NCBI RefSeq assembly: GCF_019426345.1
Contig: NZ_JAHLLW010000001.1
Location: 62,001-126,000 of the forward strand
Origin: Marinomonas lutimaris
GTDB lineage: Bacteria; Pseudomonadota; Gammaproteobacteria; Pseudomonadales; Marinomonadaceae
Direction of reading: 5' to 3'
Length of the DNA stretch: 64,000 nt
Shown here: piece after piece, positions 35,726 through 44,218 of the stretch
Numbering within the stretch: position 1 is the stretch's first letter
Layout of the letters: each line of letters begins with the position of its first letter
Made by a program: the position numbers and the translations under genes
Notes under the pieces: generated by a model
What the model was told of the DNA's origin: nothing
What the model saw: only the letters and a program-made list of their open reading frames with translations
Databases searched by the model: none

Positions 35726-36105
35726 CACATAAACCTCAGTGGTTGTAGTCAAATATTTATGAGCGACTGCCCATAGCTCGTTCGATGGTTTGTACTATAG
35801 GAGAGTTATGTGACAGAAATGTTAAACAATGAAATATTTCAAAAATAAATTATGAGTCCTTACAAAAAGAATAGAAAAACGACATAGCATTAAAAACAAC
35901 AACCCGCTCTTTTTTATTGCGTTTCTTATCAATTTTGTATCAAAGAACCACCTAATTTCCGTTAAATGTCTTCTAACTTACCATTCACGACGTCTGTAAT
36001 ATTCCCAAGAGTGATGTTATCCAATAGACTAACCGTCCGGATTTTATAGGCACTGTGGCCTCGCTAAACTTCCGATAAAAATGATTAAAAACTGTGGGTA
36101 TTTTA
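35726..36105. other. 380-bp divergent intergenic region between pstS and dctQ
   Basis: Contains the candidate pstS promoter (see 35794-35827), then AT-rich sequence with no gene-like frame. The dctQ side shows no clear sigma-70 pair or hairpin to me. Confidence 0.55.
35794..35827 (-). promoter_or_regulatory. Candidate Pho box and -10 of pstS
   Basis: On the minus strand GTTTAAC-ATTT-CTGTCAC (35827-35810) has one good and one weak Pho half-site at the right 4-bp spacing. TATAGT (35799-35794) lies 10 bp downstream, the normal distance from a Pho box to the -10. It is about 70 bp ahead of the pstS ATG. Confidence 0.6.
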
Positions 36106-36642
36106 ATGTTAAACAAACTGGTCAGTTCAGCTGAGGCGATTTCCCATTACATGGGACGATGCGTTGCTTGGCTTACGTTAGCGATGATGCTGCTTACCTG
36201 CCTCATCGTGCTGCTGCGTTATGGCTTTGATATTGGTGCAATCGCGCTGCAAGAGTCTGTGCTTTATATGCATGCCATGGTCTTTATGTTGGGGGCGGCG
36301 TACACCTTTAAAGACGACGAACATGTTCGCGTTGATGTTTTTTATCGTGATTTTTCTGTCACTAAAAAAGCCTGGGTGAATATCATTGGCGGTCTTTTCT
36401 TCCTTTTGCCATTCACGCTTTACACCGCGTATTTGAGCTTTGATTACGTGAGCGCTTCGTGGCGAGTATTAGAAACCTCTCCTGAACCTGGCGGCTTGCC
36501 TTTTGTGTATCTGCTAAAAACGCTTATTCCCATCATGATGATTAGCCTGATCATTCAAGGTGCAGCCGATATTTTGAAAAATATTGGCGTTGTGACTGCG
36601 GCTCGCTCCCTCATTAATAGACAGGCTAAAGGACAAAACTAA
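36106..36642 (+). CDS. dctQ: TRAP transporter small permease subunit (DctQ family)
   Basis: About 178 residues from the ATG at 36106; a GTG four codons earlier is also open. Four hydrophobic helices (about 18-40, 53-72, 92-115, 135-160) and the motif DDEHVRVDVFYRDFS after helix 2 are typical of DctQ subunits of the mannitol/chloroaromatic-type TRAP family. The stop overlaps the large-subunit start (TAATG). No binding-protein gene is attached. Three candidate partners lie 8-12 kb downstream. Confidence 0.85.
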   Translation: MLNKLVSSAEAISHYMGRCVAWLTLAMMLLTCLIVLLRYGFDIGAIALQESVLYMHAMVFMLGAAYTFKDDEHVRVDVFYRDFSVTKKAWVNIIGGLFFLLPFTLYTAYLSFDYVSASWRVLETSPEPGGLPFVYLLKTLIPIMMISLIIQGAADILKNIGVVTAARSLINRQAKGQN

Positions 36643-38030
36643 TGGCTGAATTTATTCCTTTATGGCTGTTTGCCGGTGTTTGTGTCTGCTTACTGTTTGG
36701 TTACCCTGTGGCGTTTTCTTTGGGCGGCACCGCGCTGATTTTCGCAGCGGTTGGCTCTATGTTCGGCACCTTTGATAGTGTTTTCTTAGAAGCCTTACCA
36801 AACCGTTTATTCGGTATTGTCGGCAATGAAACACTAATCGCGGTGCCACTATTTGTCTTAATGGGCGTTTTGCTCGAAAAATCCAAGCTGGCTGAAAAGC
36901 TACTCGACTCCATGGCCATGCTGTTTGGCACCCTGCGTGGTGGTTTAGGCATTTCGGTTATTTTGGTAGGTATGTTGTTAGCAGCAAGTACCGGTATCGT
37001 TGGTGCCACCGTGGTGACCATGGGCATGATTTCGTTACCAACCATGTTGCGTCGTGGCTACGATCCCGCATTGGCCGCCGGTACTATTTGTGCGACAGGT
37101 ACCTTGGGACAAATCATTCCACCCTCTATCGCTTTGGTTCTATTGGGCGATGTGATGTCCAATGCTTATCAAAAAGCACAATTAGAAATGGGAATTTTTT
37201 CACCTAAAACCATCTCTGTGGGAGATTTGTTTGTTGGTGCGTTGATTCCTGGCTTAATCTTGGTTGGGCTTTATATCCTTTACGTCATCATGGTGGCTTG
37301 GTTACAGCCGCACAAAGCACCAGCTGTGCCTCGTGAAGAATTACGTAATGGCTCAAACGAATCCTTAGCCGTTCAGCTTTTTAAAGGATTGGTTCCGCCT
37401 TTAGTGCTTATCTTCGCGGTATTGGGATCGATTCTTAGTGGGGTTGCAACACCAACTGAAGCAGCTGGTGTCGGGGCCCTTGGCGCAGCACTGCTAGCGC
37501 TAGGAAGTGGTAAGTTGAGCCTTCCAACCTTAAAAGACGCTGTGTATTCGACGACTAAAGTCACCTGCATGGTGTTCATGATCCTGATCGGCGCCTCTTT
37601 GTTTTCTTTGGTGTTCCGTGGTTTTGGTGGCGAAGAATTGATTCAAGACTTCTTCTCGCAACTTCCTGGCGGCGTTGTTGGCGCAATGATCGTCGTGATG
37701 CTGCTAATGTTCTTCCTTGGCTTTATTCTAGACTTCATTGAAATCACCTTTGTAGTTGTACCAATTGTTGCGCCTGTATTGTTAGCAATGGGGTTAGATC
37801 CTGTGTGGTTGGGCATTATGATGGCAATCAATTTGCAAACATCATTCCTAACACCACCATTCGGATTCGCGCTGTTTTACCTGCGTGGCGTAGCGCCTCC
37901 AGAACTGAAAACTCAGTCTATTTATAAAGGCGTAATACCTTTTATTCTTATTCAGGTTTCTGTGTTAATCATGTTATCTATCTGGCCAGATCTAGCCACT
38001 TGGCTACCTGAACAAGTCTATGCAGACTAA
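36642..38030 (+). CDS. dctM: TRAP transporter large permease subunit (DctM family)
   Basis: A 462-residue DctM protein with about 12-13 membrane helices that carries out Na+-coupled solute import with DctQ and a periplasmic binding protein. Characteristic pieces are FGYPVAFSLGGTAL, VPLFVLMGVLLEKS, AASTGIVGATVVTMGMISLP, CATGTLGQIIPPSIALVLLGD, and LQTSFLTPPFGFALFYLRGV near the C-terminus. The 440+ length and internal insert (KTISVGDLF) fit the alpha-keto-acid/mannitol-type subgroup. It is coupled to dctQ by a 1-bp overlap. Confidence 0.92.
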   Translation: MAEFIPLWLFAGVCVCLLFGYPVAFSLGGTALIFAAVGSMFGTFDSVFLEALPNRLFGIVGNETLIAVPLFVLMGVLLEKSKLAEKLLDSMAMLFGTLRGGLGISVILVGMLLAASTGIVGATVVTMGMISLPTMLRRGYDPALAAGTICATGTLGQIIPPSIALVLLGDVMSNAYQKAQLEMGIFSPKTISVGDLFVGALIPGLILVGLYILYVIMVAWLQPHKAPAVPREELRNGSNESLAVQLFKGLVPPLVLIFAVLGSILSGVATPTEAAGVGALGAALLALGSGKLSLPTLKDAVYSTTKVTCMVFMILIGASLFSLVFRGFGGEELIQDFFSQLPGGVVGAMIVVMLLMFFLGFILDFIEITFVVVPIVAPVLLAMGLDPVWLGIMMAINLQTSFLTPPFGFALFYLRGVAPPELKTQSIYKGVIPFILIQVSVLIMLSIWPDLATWLPEQVYAD

Positions 38031-38040
38031 GGACCTCAAT

Positions 38041-39000
38041 ATGAAAGCAATGCAAATGAGAGACTACGGTCCAGCCAGCGATTTGTCGCTGGTTGAGGCT
38101 CAAAAGCCAAGTATTACTGCAGACCAGATTTTGGTTCAAGTAGGTGCTGCTGGCGTGAACCCAGTGGACACTTACATTCGTTCAGGCACCAATAATTATT
38201 CAGCCACTTTCCCGCACACTCCAGGTTCTGATGGAGCAGGTACGATTGTGGAACTGGGTGCTAATGTAACTGGCTTCGAGATTGGTCAAAGGGTTTATTT
38301 TAGTCGTAATCTAAGCGGATCTTCTGCTGAGTTCGCCGCTTGTGCAGCGACTCACACGTATCCGCTAGCGGATGCTTTGTCTTTCGAAGAAGGTGCTTGT
38401 GTTGGTATTCCTTACACAACCGCTCACCGAGCTTTATTTGGCCGAGCCAATGGCAAAGCTGGCGACAAGGTATTGGTACATGGTGCAACGGGCGCAGTCG
38501 GCATTGCCACGGTGCAATTAGCATTAGCAGCAGGAATGGAAGTAGTTGCCAGCTCTGGCACCGCAGCTGGCGCCGATTTATTACGCCAGCAAGGTGTGAC
38601 TAACATTATTATGCACAATGAAGCAGACCATCTTGCACCTTATCAGTCGTTAGAGACGGGTTTTGGTATCGTTATCGAGATGCTTGCCAATCACAACTTG
38701 GATCAAGACTTAAAAGCCTTAGCCTTTGGTGGTTGCGTTGCAGTCGTGGGGAACCGCGGCACGATAGAAATTAATCCTCGTGACTTAATGGCTCGAGATG
38801 CTTCTGTAGTCGGTGTAGCATTAGCCAATACCAAACCAAACGAGCTTGCATTGATTGCAAAAGCCTTACGTCCCTTGTTTGAAAAAGGCGTACTCAAGCC
38901 AGTCATTCGTCATAGCTACCCGCTTATCGAATTAGCTCAAGCGCACGAAGATGTCTTAAAATCTGGAGCTCTGGGTAACCTTGTTATTCGTATAAACTAG
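38041..39000 (+). CDS. Quinone oxidoreductase-like MDR family protein
   Basis: A 319-residue zinc-independent medium-chain reductase of the quinone oxidoreductase type. N-terminal GroES-like part: AAGVNPVDTYIRSG and TPGSDGAGTIVELG. The NADPH-binding loop is VLVHGATGAVGIATVQLA (about residues 144-161). No structural or catalytic zinc cysteines are seen. The ATG at 38041 has AAGGAC 5-11 bp upstream and lies 10 bp after dctM. An ATG inside dctM is also open but lacks such a site. The likely role is reduction of quinones or enones; the substrate is unknown. Confidence 0.85.
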   Translation: MKAMQMRDYGPASDLSLVEAQKPSITADQILVQVGAAGVNPVDTYIRSGTNNYSATFPHTPGSDGAGTIVELGANVTGFEIGQRVYFSRNLSGSSAEFAACAATHTYPLADALSFEEGACVGIPYTTAHRALFGRANGKAGDKVLVHGATGAVGIATVQLALAAGMEVVASSGTAAGADLLRQQGVTNIIMHNEADHLAPYQSLETGFGIVIEMLANHNLDQDLKALAFGGCVAVVGNRGTIEINPRDLMARDASVVGVALANTKPNELALIAKALRPLFEKGVLKPVIRHSYPLIELAQAHEDVLKSGALGNLVIRIN

Positions 39001-39018
39001 AAATCAAAAATTCAGCTC

Positions 39019-39080
39019 AAACACGGTGCTTTAAAAGCTTTTTAGAAGCTCTTTTAAAAGTAAAGCACCATGTTTCTTTT
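39019..39080 (+). terminator. Hairpin after the quinone oxidoreductase gene
   Basis: A ~15-bp stem with one mismatch (AAACACGGTGCTTTA with TAAAGCACCATGTTT) encloses a second small AAAGC/GCTTT fold and ends in TTTCTTTT. It begins about 18 bp after the stop and closes the dctQM operon. Confidence 0.75.
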
Positions 39081-39215
39081 CCCTTCAATCTGCCTCTATA
39101 TGCACTCCAAGCTCCCATTTATGCCGTAAAATCCTATATCTTCAAAAAAATACGCTACTAAAGCCGCCTTAAGGTCGCTATACTTTCTCACTTATGTTTA
39201 TTCAAAAGGCACATT

Positions 39216-39989
39216 TTGACTCAGTCTGATTCCGATGTTTTCAGCCTACCTACCGAAGCGGACGCCCACGACCATGATTACCATCAACTGGTGGTTGTGC
39301 TAGATGGCAATACCGATTTCGATATAGAAGGCAAAGGCAAGCAATTGCATACTGGCGAAGGTTGTATTCTTCCGTCAGAAAATAGCCATGCATTTGCGGG
39401 TCTGGGTGAAAATCGCATCATGGTGGTCAACCTGCCCATTCCGCCGCAAAAAGGCATTACCGACGAAGAATACGAAGTCGTATCGCGTTTGTTTGATCAA
39501 GCGGCGTATTTTCAGCTTAACCCTCGTTTACAGATACTGGCTTCGGCTCTATCTGGTGAATTACAGCAATACCCAAATGATATGATTCTTGCTCGCGCTT
39601 GCGGCAACACCTTGTTAAGCGCTATTCGCCATCAGATCAACAATAAAGATGTCCGTTCCCGTGGCAACCATCTTGATATCGATAAACTCGACCAATTTAT
39701 CGAACTGAATTTATCTCGCCGTGTTCATATCGATCAGTTGGCAAACTTCTGCTTTTTAAGTGTCAGCCAGTTTCACGAGCGCTTTAAAGATCGTACTGGC
39801 ATGACACCACATCAATATCTAATGCGTAAACGTTTAGAACGCGCGCAAAGCTTACTCGCAGAAGGTTTCCCGCCTATTCAAGTGGCCGAAATGTGTGGCT
39901 TCTCCAGCCAAAGCGCCATGACCAACGTCTTCTCCCAAACCCTCGGTATTACACCGCTTAAATACCAAAAGCAATTTGGTAATCGCTAA
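39216..39989 (+). CDS. AraC-family regulator with N-terminal cupin, possible proline-catabolism regulator
   Basis: 257 residues. An N-terminal cupin-like effector domain (AHDHDYHQLVVVLDGNTDFDIEGK, GCILPSENSHAF) precedes a C-terminal double HTH (LANFCFLSVSQFHERFKDRTGMTPHQYLMRKRLERA and VAEMCGFSSQSAMTNVFSQTLGITP). Translation appears to begin at TTG 39216, with AAAGG 6-7 bp upstream. No ATG or GTG fits as well. It is 312 bp ahead of putA on the same strand. PutA here lacks its own DNA-binding domain, and Pseudomonas uses an AraC-type activator (PruR) for putA, so a similar role is plausible but not shown. Confidence 0.82.
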   Translation: MTQSDSDVFSLPTEADAHDHDYHQLVVVLDGNTDFDIEGKGKQLHTGEGCILPSENSHAFAGLGENRIMVVNLPIPPQKGITDEEYEVVSRLFDQAAYFQLNPRLQILASALSGELQQYPNDMILARACGNTLLSAIRHQINNKDVRSRGNHLDIDKLDQFIELNLSRRVHIDQLANFCFLSVSQFHERFKDRTGMTPHQYLMRKRLERAQSLLAEGFPPIQVAEMCGFSSQSAMTNVFSQTLGITPLKYQKQFGNR

Positions 39990-40301
39990 TTCTATTTGTT
40001 CATAAAACACCAAAAATCGCCCCATTTGTAAGCATTTCAATCTATTACTCAAAACTTCTGCACAATAATAAATCAGCGCCAAATTTATTATTGTGGAGTC
40101 GGACTTTCTTATAAAAAAAAACGATTTTTTCGAAAGACAATTTATCCCTTCTGTCACTAAAGTGTCAGCATTATCCAGACATGCATTTTTTTGATTAAGC
40201 AGAGTGAAAAGTAGTCAAAATAGTGTTAACTGCTCTATAACAATATGCGGCCTTAATAAAAAACCATTTGGTTTTTTATGTTAACGCGGGAGAATCCAAC
40301 C
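39990..40301. other. 312-bp intergenic region before putA
   Basis: AT-rich. TATAAC at 40236-40241 could be a -10 for putA, though no good -35 stands 17 bp upstream. No open frame of interest. GGGAG at 40286-40290 is the putA ribosome site. Confidence 0.45.
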
Positions 40302-43300
40302 ATGTTTAAAGCGATTGAGGTGTTACAGCCTAACTTCATTCAGCGTCCACTCAATGAATTGTGGCAGCTTATTTCCCCTCTTTATAATATGGATGAAGAG
40401 AAGTGGTTAAATGAGTTATTGCCTTTGGCCAAACCTACCGAAGGTGAGCTAGAAACCCAAACCAATGCCGCTGCAAACTTGATTGCCGAAGTCCGCAAAG
40501 ACGACGATAGCATGTCAATGATTGACGCTTTGCTATTGGAATACAGCCTAGACACTAAAGAAGGCATTTTGCTGATGTGTTTGGCAGAAGCGCTAATGCG
40601 TGTGCCAGATAAAGAAACTGCCGACGCCTTCATCAAAGACCGTTTGAGCGTTGCCGATTGGGCATCTCACGCTAAAAACTCTGACTCTTTCTTCGTTAAC
40701 GCTTCTACTTGGGGCTTATTATTGACGGGTAAAATCGTCACCATGGACGAGAAAAAAGACGGAACGCCAGCTAACTTGGTAAACCGCATGGTAAACCGTG
40801 TTTCGGAGCCTGTGATTCGTAAAGCGATGAACCAAGCCATGAAAATCATGGGACATCAATTCGTTCTAGGCCGCAGCATTGAAGAGGCCTTGTCTCGTGG
40901 TAAAGGCTACCGTGACAAAGGTTACACTTACTCTTTCGACATGTTGGGTGAAGCGGCACTAACGGCTGCCGATGCTGACAAATACCTAAAGTCTTACCTG
41001 CAAGCGGTTGAGTCTGTCGGCAAAGACACCTACAGTCAAAAACATCGCCCAACCATTTCTATCAAGTTATCTGCGCTACACCCGCGTTATGAAGTGGGTT
41101 GTGAAGAACGCGTAATGACAGAACTTTTTGAAAGCGTTAAAGGTCTGATTACCAAAGCTCGCTCGTTGAACGTCGGTATCACCATTGATGCGGAAGAAGC
41201 AGATCGTCTAGAACTGTCTTTGCATTTGTTTGAAAAATTGTTCCGCGACGAATGCACCAAAGGCTGGGGCTTATTTGGCCTTGTGGTTCAGGCTTACTCA
41301 AAACGCGCTCTACCGGTTTTAGTTTGGTTGGCAGCACTATCTAAAGAACAAGGCGATCGCATTCCTGTGCGTCTTGTGAAAGGCGCTTACTGGGATTCTG
41401 AAATCAAAATGTGCCAACAGCGTGGCATCAATGGCTACCCAGTTTACACTCGCAAAGAATCTACCGACGTTTCTTACTTGGCTTGCGCTCACTTCTTATT
41501 AAGCGAACATACTCGTGCAAATATCTTCCCGCAGTTTGCGAGCCATAACGCACACACTATCGCGACGATTAGCTGCATTGCTAAGCAGTTAGGTGCAACG
41601 ACAGAAGAATTTGAATTCCAACGTCTACACGGTATGGGCGATGCACTTTACAACCGCTTGATCAAAGACAGCGACATCTGCGTGCGTATTTACGCACCTG
41701 TCGGTAGCCATAAAGACTTGCTTCCATACTTGGTTCGTCGTCTGCTAGAAAACGGCGCAAACAGCTCATTCGTTCACCGTTTAATCGACGCTAGCTACCC
41801 GATTTCTGAGTTGATTGGTCACCCCGTTACTACGCTCGAAAGTCGTAAAACACTAGCAAACCCACACATCAGCTTGCCTTCTGGTTTATTTGACGACCGT
41901 AAAAACTCATTCGGTCCGAACATCGAGATTGATTCTGAGTGGACGCCTTTCAAAGCGAAAATCGATGCTTTCATGGGGCAAGACACCCAATGGCGCGCCT
42001 TTCCTATCGTTGGTGGCGAGAAAGTAGCAACAGGTCAAACGCATTCTATTGAAAGCCCTTACGACCACAGCCAAACTGCAGGTCAAATTGACTGGGCAGA
42101 CACAGCGACCGTTACCAAGGCAATTGACCTTGCTGAAGCCGCTTTCCCTGCATGGTCTGCGCGTCCAGCAACAGAACGTGCTGATTGCCTAGATAAAATG
42201 GCCGACTTGATGGAAGAAAACTACGCAGAATTGATGGCACTTTGCCACCGTGAAGCTGGTAAAACCATTCAAGACAGCATCGACGAAGTACGTGAAGCCG
42301 TTGATTTCTGTCGCTACTATGCTCAACAAGCTCGTAGCCACTTTGCCAATCCAACCAGCTACACAGATTTCTTAGGTCAAGAAAAACAAGCCAAGCTAAA
42401 CGGCCGCGGTGTGTTCACTTGTATCAGCCCGTGGAACTTCCCATTGGCAATCTTTACAGGCCAAGTGGTTGCCGCTCTTGTAGTAGGTAACACTGTGGTT
42501 GCGAAGCCGGCTGAACAAACCAGCTTAATCGCTTTCCGTGCCATTGAAATGCTACATCAAGCAGGCGTTCCGACTGACGTACTTCACCTATTACCAGGTG
42601 ACGGCGCAACGGTTGGTGCCCCACTTACTAGCGACAAACGCATTGCGGGTCTTGCCTTTACAGGTTCCACTGGAACAGCCCAATTGATCAACCGTACTCT
42701 AGCGGCTCGTGGCGTTGCACCAGTACCAGTGATTGCGGAAACTGGTGGTCAAAATGCCATGCTGGTTGATTCCACCTCTTTGCCTGAGCAAGTAGTACGT
42801 GATGCGGTGCGTTCCGCCTTCGCTTCTGCAGGACAACGTTGTTCAGCATTACGCGTATTGTTTGTTCAAGCGGATATTGCAGACCGTGTTATTCCGATGA
42901 TCAAAGGTGCTATGCAAGAACAAACAGTTGGTTTGCCTTATCTACACAGTACAGACGTAGGTCCGGTTATCGACAAGAAAGCCCAAGACATGTTGCTTGA
43001 GCACATCGAACGCATGACAAAAGAAAGCAAACTGATTGCCCAAGCAGAGCTTCCAGACTTCGCTAAAAACGGCACGTTCGTTGCACCAACGGCATTCGAA
43101 ATCAGCAGCATTGACCAGCTAACAGATGAGAAATTTGGCCCTATCCTTCACGTTGTACGCTACAAAGCACGTGATTTGGATAAGATCATCGACACCATCA
43201 ATAACTCAGGCTTTGGTTTGACTATGGGCGTTCACAGCCGCAACGAAACCACCTGTGCACGCATAGCTAGCCGCGCTCGTGTTGGTAACCTTTACATCAA

Positions 43301-43424
43301 CCGCGACCAAGTCGGTGCGGTAGTTGGTGTTCAGCCTTTCGGCGGACAAGGTTTATCAGGCACAGGACCAAAAGCTGGCGGCCCACATTACCTTCAACGC
43401 TTCGCCATTGAGCAAGACCTTTAA
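40302..43424 (+). CDS. putA: Bifunctional proline dehydrogenase / P5C dehydrogenase PutA, without C-terminal domain
   Basis: 1040 residues from the ATG at 40302, which follows GGGAG; an ATG eight codons earlier is open. It oxidises proline to P5C with FAD and then to glutamate with NAD+. PRODH barrel motifs: RLVKGAYWDSEIK, FASHNAHTIAT, YAPVGSHKDLLPYLVRRLLENGAN. The ALDH domain has the folding motif SPWNFPLAIFTGQ and catalytic Cys847 in AGQRCSALRV. There is no N-terminal ribbon-helix-helix, so it should not repress its own gene. The chain stops soon after LSGTGPKAGGPHYLQR, where long PutAs continue into a C-terminal domain; that domain is encoded by the next gene. Confidence 0.95.
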   Translation: MFKAIEVLQPNFIQRPLNELWQLISPLYNMDEEKWLNELLPLAKPTEGELETQTNAAANLIAEVRKDDDSMSMIDALLLEYSLDTKEGILLMCLAEALMRVPDKETADAFIKDRLSVADWASHAKNSDSFFVNASTWGLLLTGKIVTMDEKKDGTPANLVNRMVNRVSEPVIRKAMNQAMKIMGHQFVLGRSIEEALSRGKGYRDKGYTYSFDMLGEAALTAADADKYLKSYLQAVESVGKDTYSQKHRPTISIKLSALHPRYEVGCEERVMTELFESVKGLITKARSLNVGITIDAEEADRLELSLHLFEKLFRDECTKGWGLFGLVVQAYSKRALPVLVWLAALSKEQGDRIPVRLVKGAYWDSEIKMCQQRGINGYPVYTRKESTDVSYLACAHFLLSEHTRANIFPQFASHNAHTIATISCIAKQLGATTEEFEFQRLHGMGDALYNRLIKDSDICVRIYAPVGSHKDLLPYLVRRLLENGANSSFVHRLIDASYPISELIGHPVTTLESRKTLANPHISLPSGLFDDRKNSFGPNIEIDSEWTPFKAKIDAFMGQDTQWRAFPIVGGEKVATGQTHSIESPYDHSQTAGQIDWADTATVTKAIDLAEAAFPAWSARPATERADCLDKMADLMEENYAELMALCHREAGKTIQDSIDEVREAVDFCRYYAQQARSHFANPTSYTDFLGQEKQAKLNGRGVFTCISPWNFPLAIFTGQVVAALVVGNTVVAKPAEQTSLIAFRAIEMLHQAGVPTDVLHLLPGDGATVGAPLTSDKRIAGLAFTGSTGTAQLINRTLAARGVAPVPVIAETGGQNAMLVDSTSLPEQVVRDAVRSAFASAGQRCSALRVLFVQADIADRVIPMIKGAMQEQTVGLPYLHSTDVGPVIDKKAQDMLLEHIERMTKESKLIAQAELPDFAKNGTFVAPTAFEISSIDQLTDEKFGPILHVVRYKARDLDKIIDTINNSGFGLTMGVHSRNETTCARIASRARVGNLYINRDQVGAVVGVQPFGGQGLSGTGPKAGGPHYLQRFAIEQDL

Positions 43425-43438
43425 GGGGAGACATTACT

Positions 43439-44122
43439 ATGACAATCGTACAACCTATCCAAATTCAGGTCTCTCAAAAAGTCTTCGAAGCATGGGACAA
43501 GCTTGGCGTAAACGCTCGTGCAGAAAAACTGCAGAAAGCCCTTAACGCTTTTCCTAACGAACAAAGAAAAATGGCCGCTTGGCAGATCGATAACGCCAAG
43601 CAATCTATTGCAGAAACACGTGTAATGCCTGGGCCAACAGGCGAACGTAACGAACTATCTAACCAAGGCCGTGGCGTGTTTCTTTGCATGTCTTTTATCG
43701 AAGGCGATAAAGCAAAAATAGGTTTAGTCGGTCAAGTATTTGCTGCACTTATTGCGGGTAACCCTGTCATTACTGTTGGCCCAACGGGTCAAGAAATCAT
43801 GGATATGATTTCTCCATTCGTGACTGAAGGTGTCGTGCAGAACATTGCAGAATCGGCTCAAGATTCTTTGATCGAAGCCAACCACCTTGCTGGTATTGCA
43901 ACACTTTGCGACCCTATGCAAGCGCAACTGCTAAGCCAACGTCTTGCAGCGAAAAGCGGCCTAATCTGCCAATTGGTTGAAGAAACTGATGCAGAAAACC
44001 TAAGTGTCATTGCAAAGCCGCATTACGTTCTGCGCTTTGTCACTGAACGCACTGTGTCTAACAACACAACAGCGATCGGTGGCAACGCAACACTGCTTGA
44101 ATTAGGCAGCATGAACGACTAA
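43439..44122 (+). CDS. Stand-alone PutA C-terminal (ALDH-superfamily-like) domain protein
   Basis: A 227-residue protein starting 14 bp after putA behind a strong GGGGAG ribosome site. It has no catalytic ALDH motifs but matches the C-terminal domain of long PutA proteins: MPGPTGERN (residues 63-71; E. coli PutA has LPGPTGERN), a Rossmann-like middle with VGQVFAALIAGNPVI, and the terminal ERTVSNNTTAIGGNATLLELG, corresponding to the conserved NTAAAGGNASL tail of E. coli PutA. In long PutAs this domain and tail help close the tunnel between the two active sites. Here it presumably binds PutA in trans. The E. coli comparison is from memory. Confidence 0.8.
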   Translation: MTIVQPIQIQVSQKVFEAWDKLGVNARAEKLQKALNAFPNEQRKMAAWQIDNAKQSIAETRVMPGPTGERNELSNQGRGVFLCMSFIEGDKAKIGLVGQVFAALIAGNPVITVGPTGQEIMDMISPFVTEGVVQNIAESAQDSLIEANHLAGIATLCDPMQAQLLSQRLAAKSGLICQLVEETDAENLSVIAKPHYVLRFVTERTVSNNTTAIGGNATLLELGSMND

Positions 44123-44157
44123 TACTCGTTCATCATAGATACGCTGTAAAAAAACAA

Positions 44158-44189
44158 AAGGGCCCTTCTTGGTAGCAAGAAGGGCCCTT
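44158..44189. terminator. Bidirectional terminator between the put operon and TRAP binding-protein gene 1
   Basis: A 14-bp perfect stem (AAGGGCCCTTCTTG / CAAGAAGGGCCCTT) around a GTAG loop. Plus-strand exit is ACTTTTATT; minus-strand exit is TTTGTTTTTTT, a better T-run. It serves both convergent units. Confidence 0.92.
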
Positions 44190-44218
44190 ACTTTTATTCA
44201 TTGCTCAAAAACGCTCTG

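Noticed and set aside
43424-43439. Frameshift or nonsense mutation separating putA from its C-terminal domain
   Set aside because: The junction has a normal stop, a 14-bp gap with a GGGGAG ribosome site and a proper ATG, and the second protein has its own N-terminal extension.
43439-44122. Independent P5C dehydrogenase activity of the 227-residue protein after putA
   Set aside because: It has neither the catalytic cysteine motif nor the NAD-binding ALDH blocks, so it is a structural C-terminal domain.
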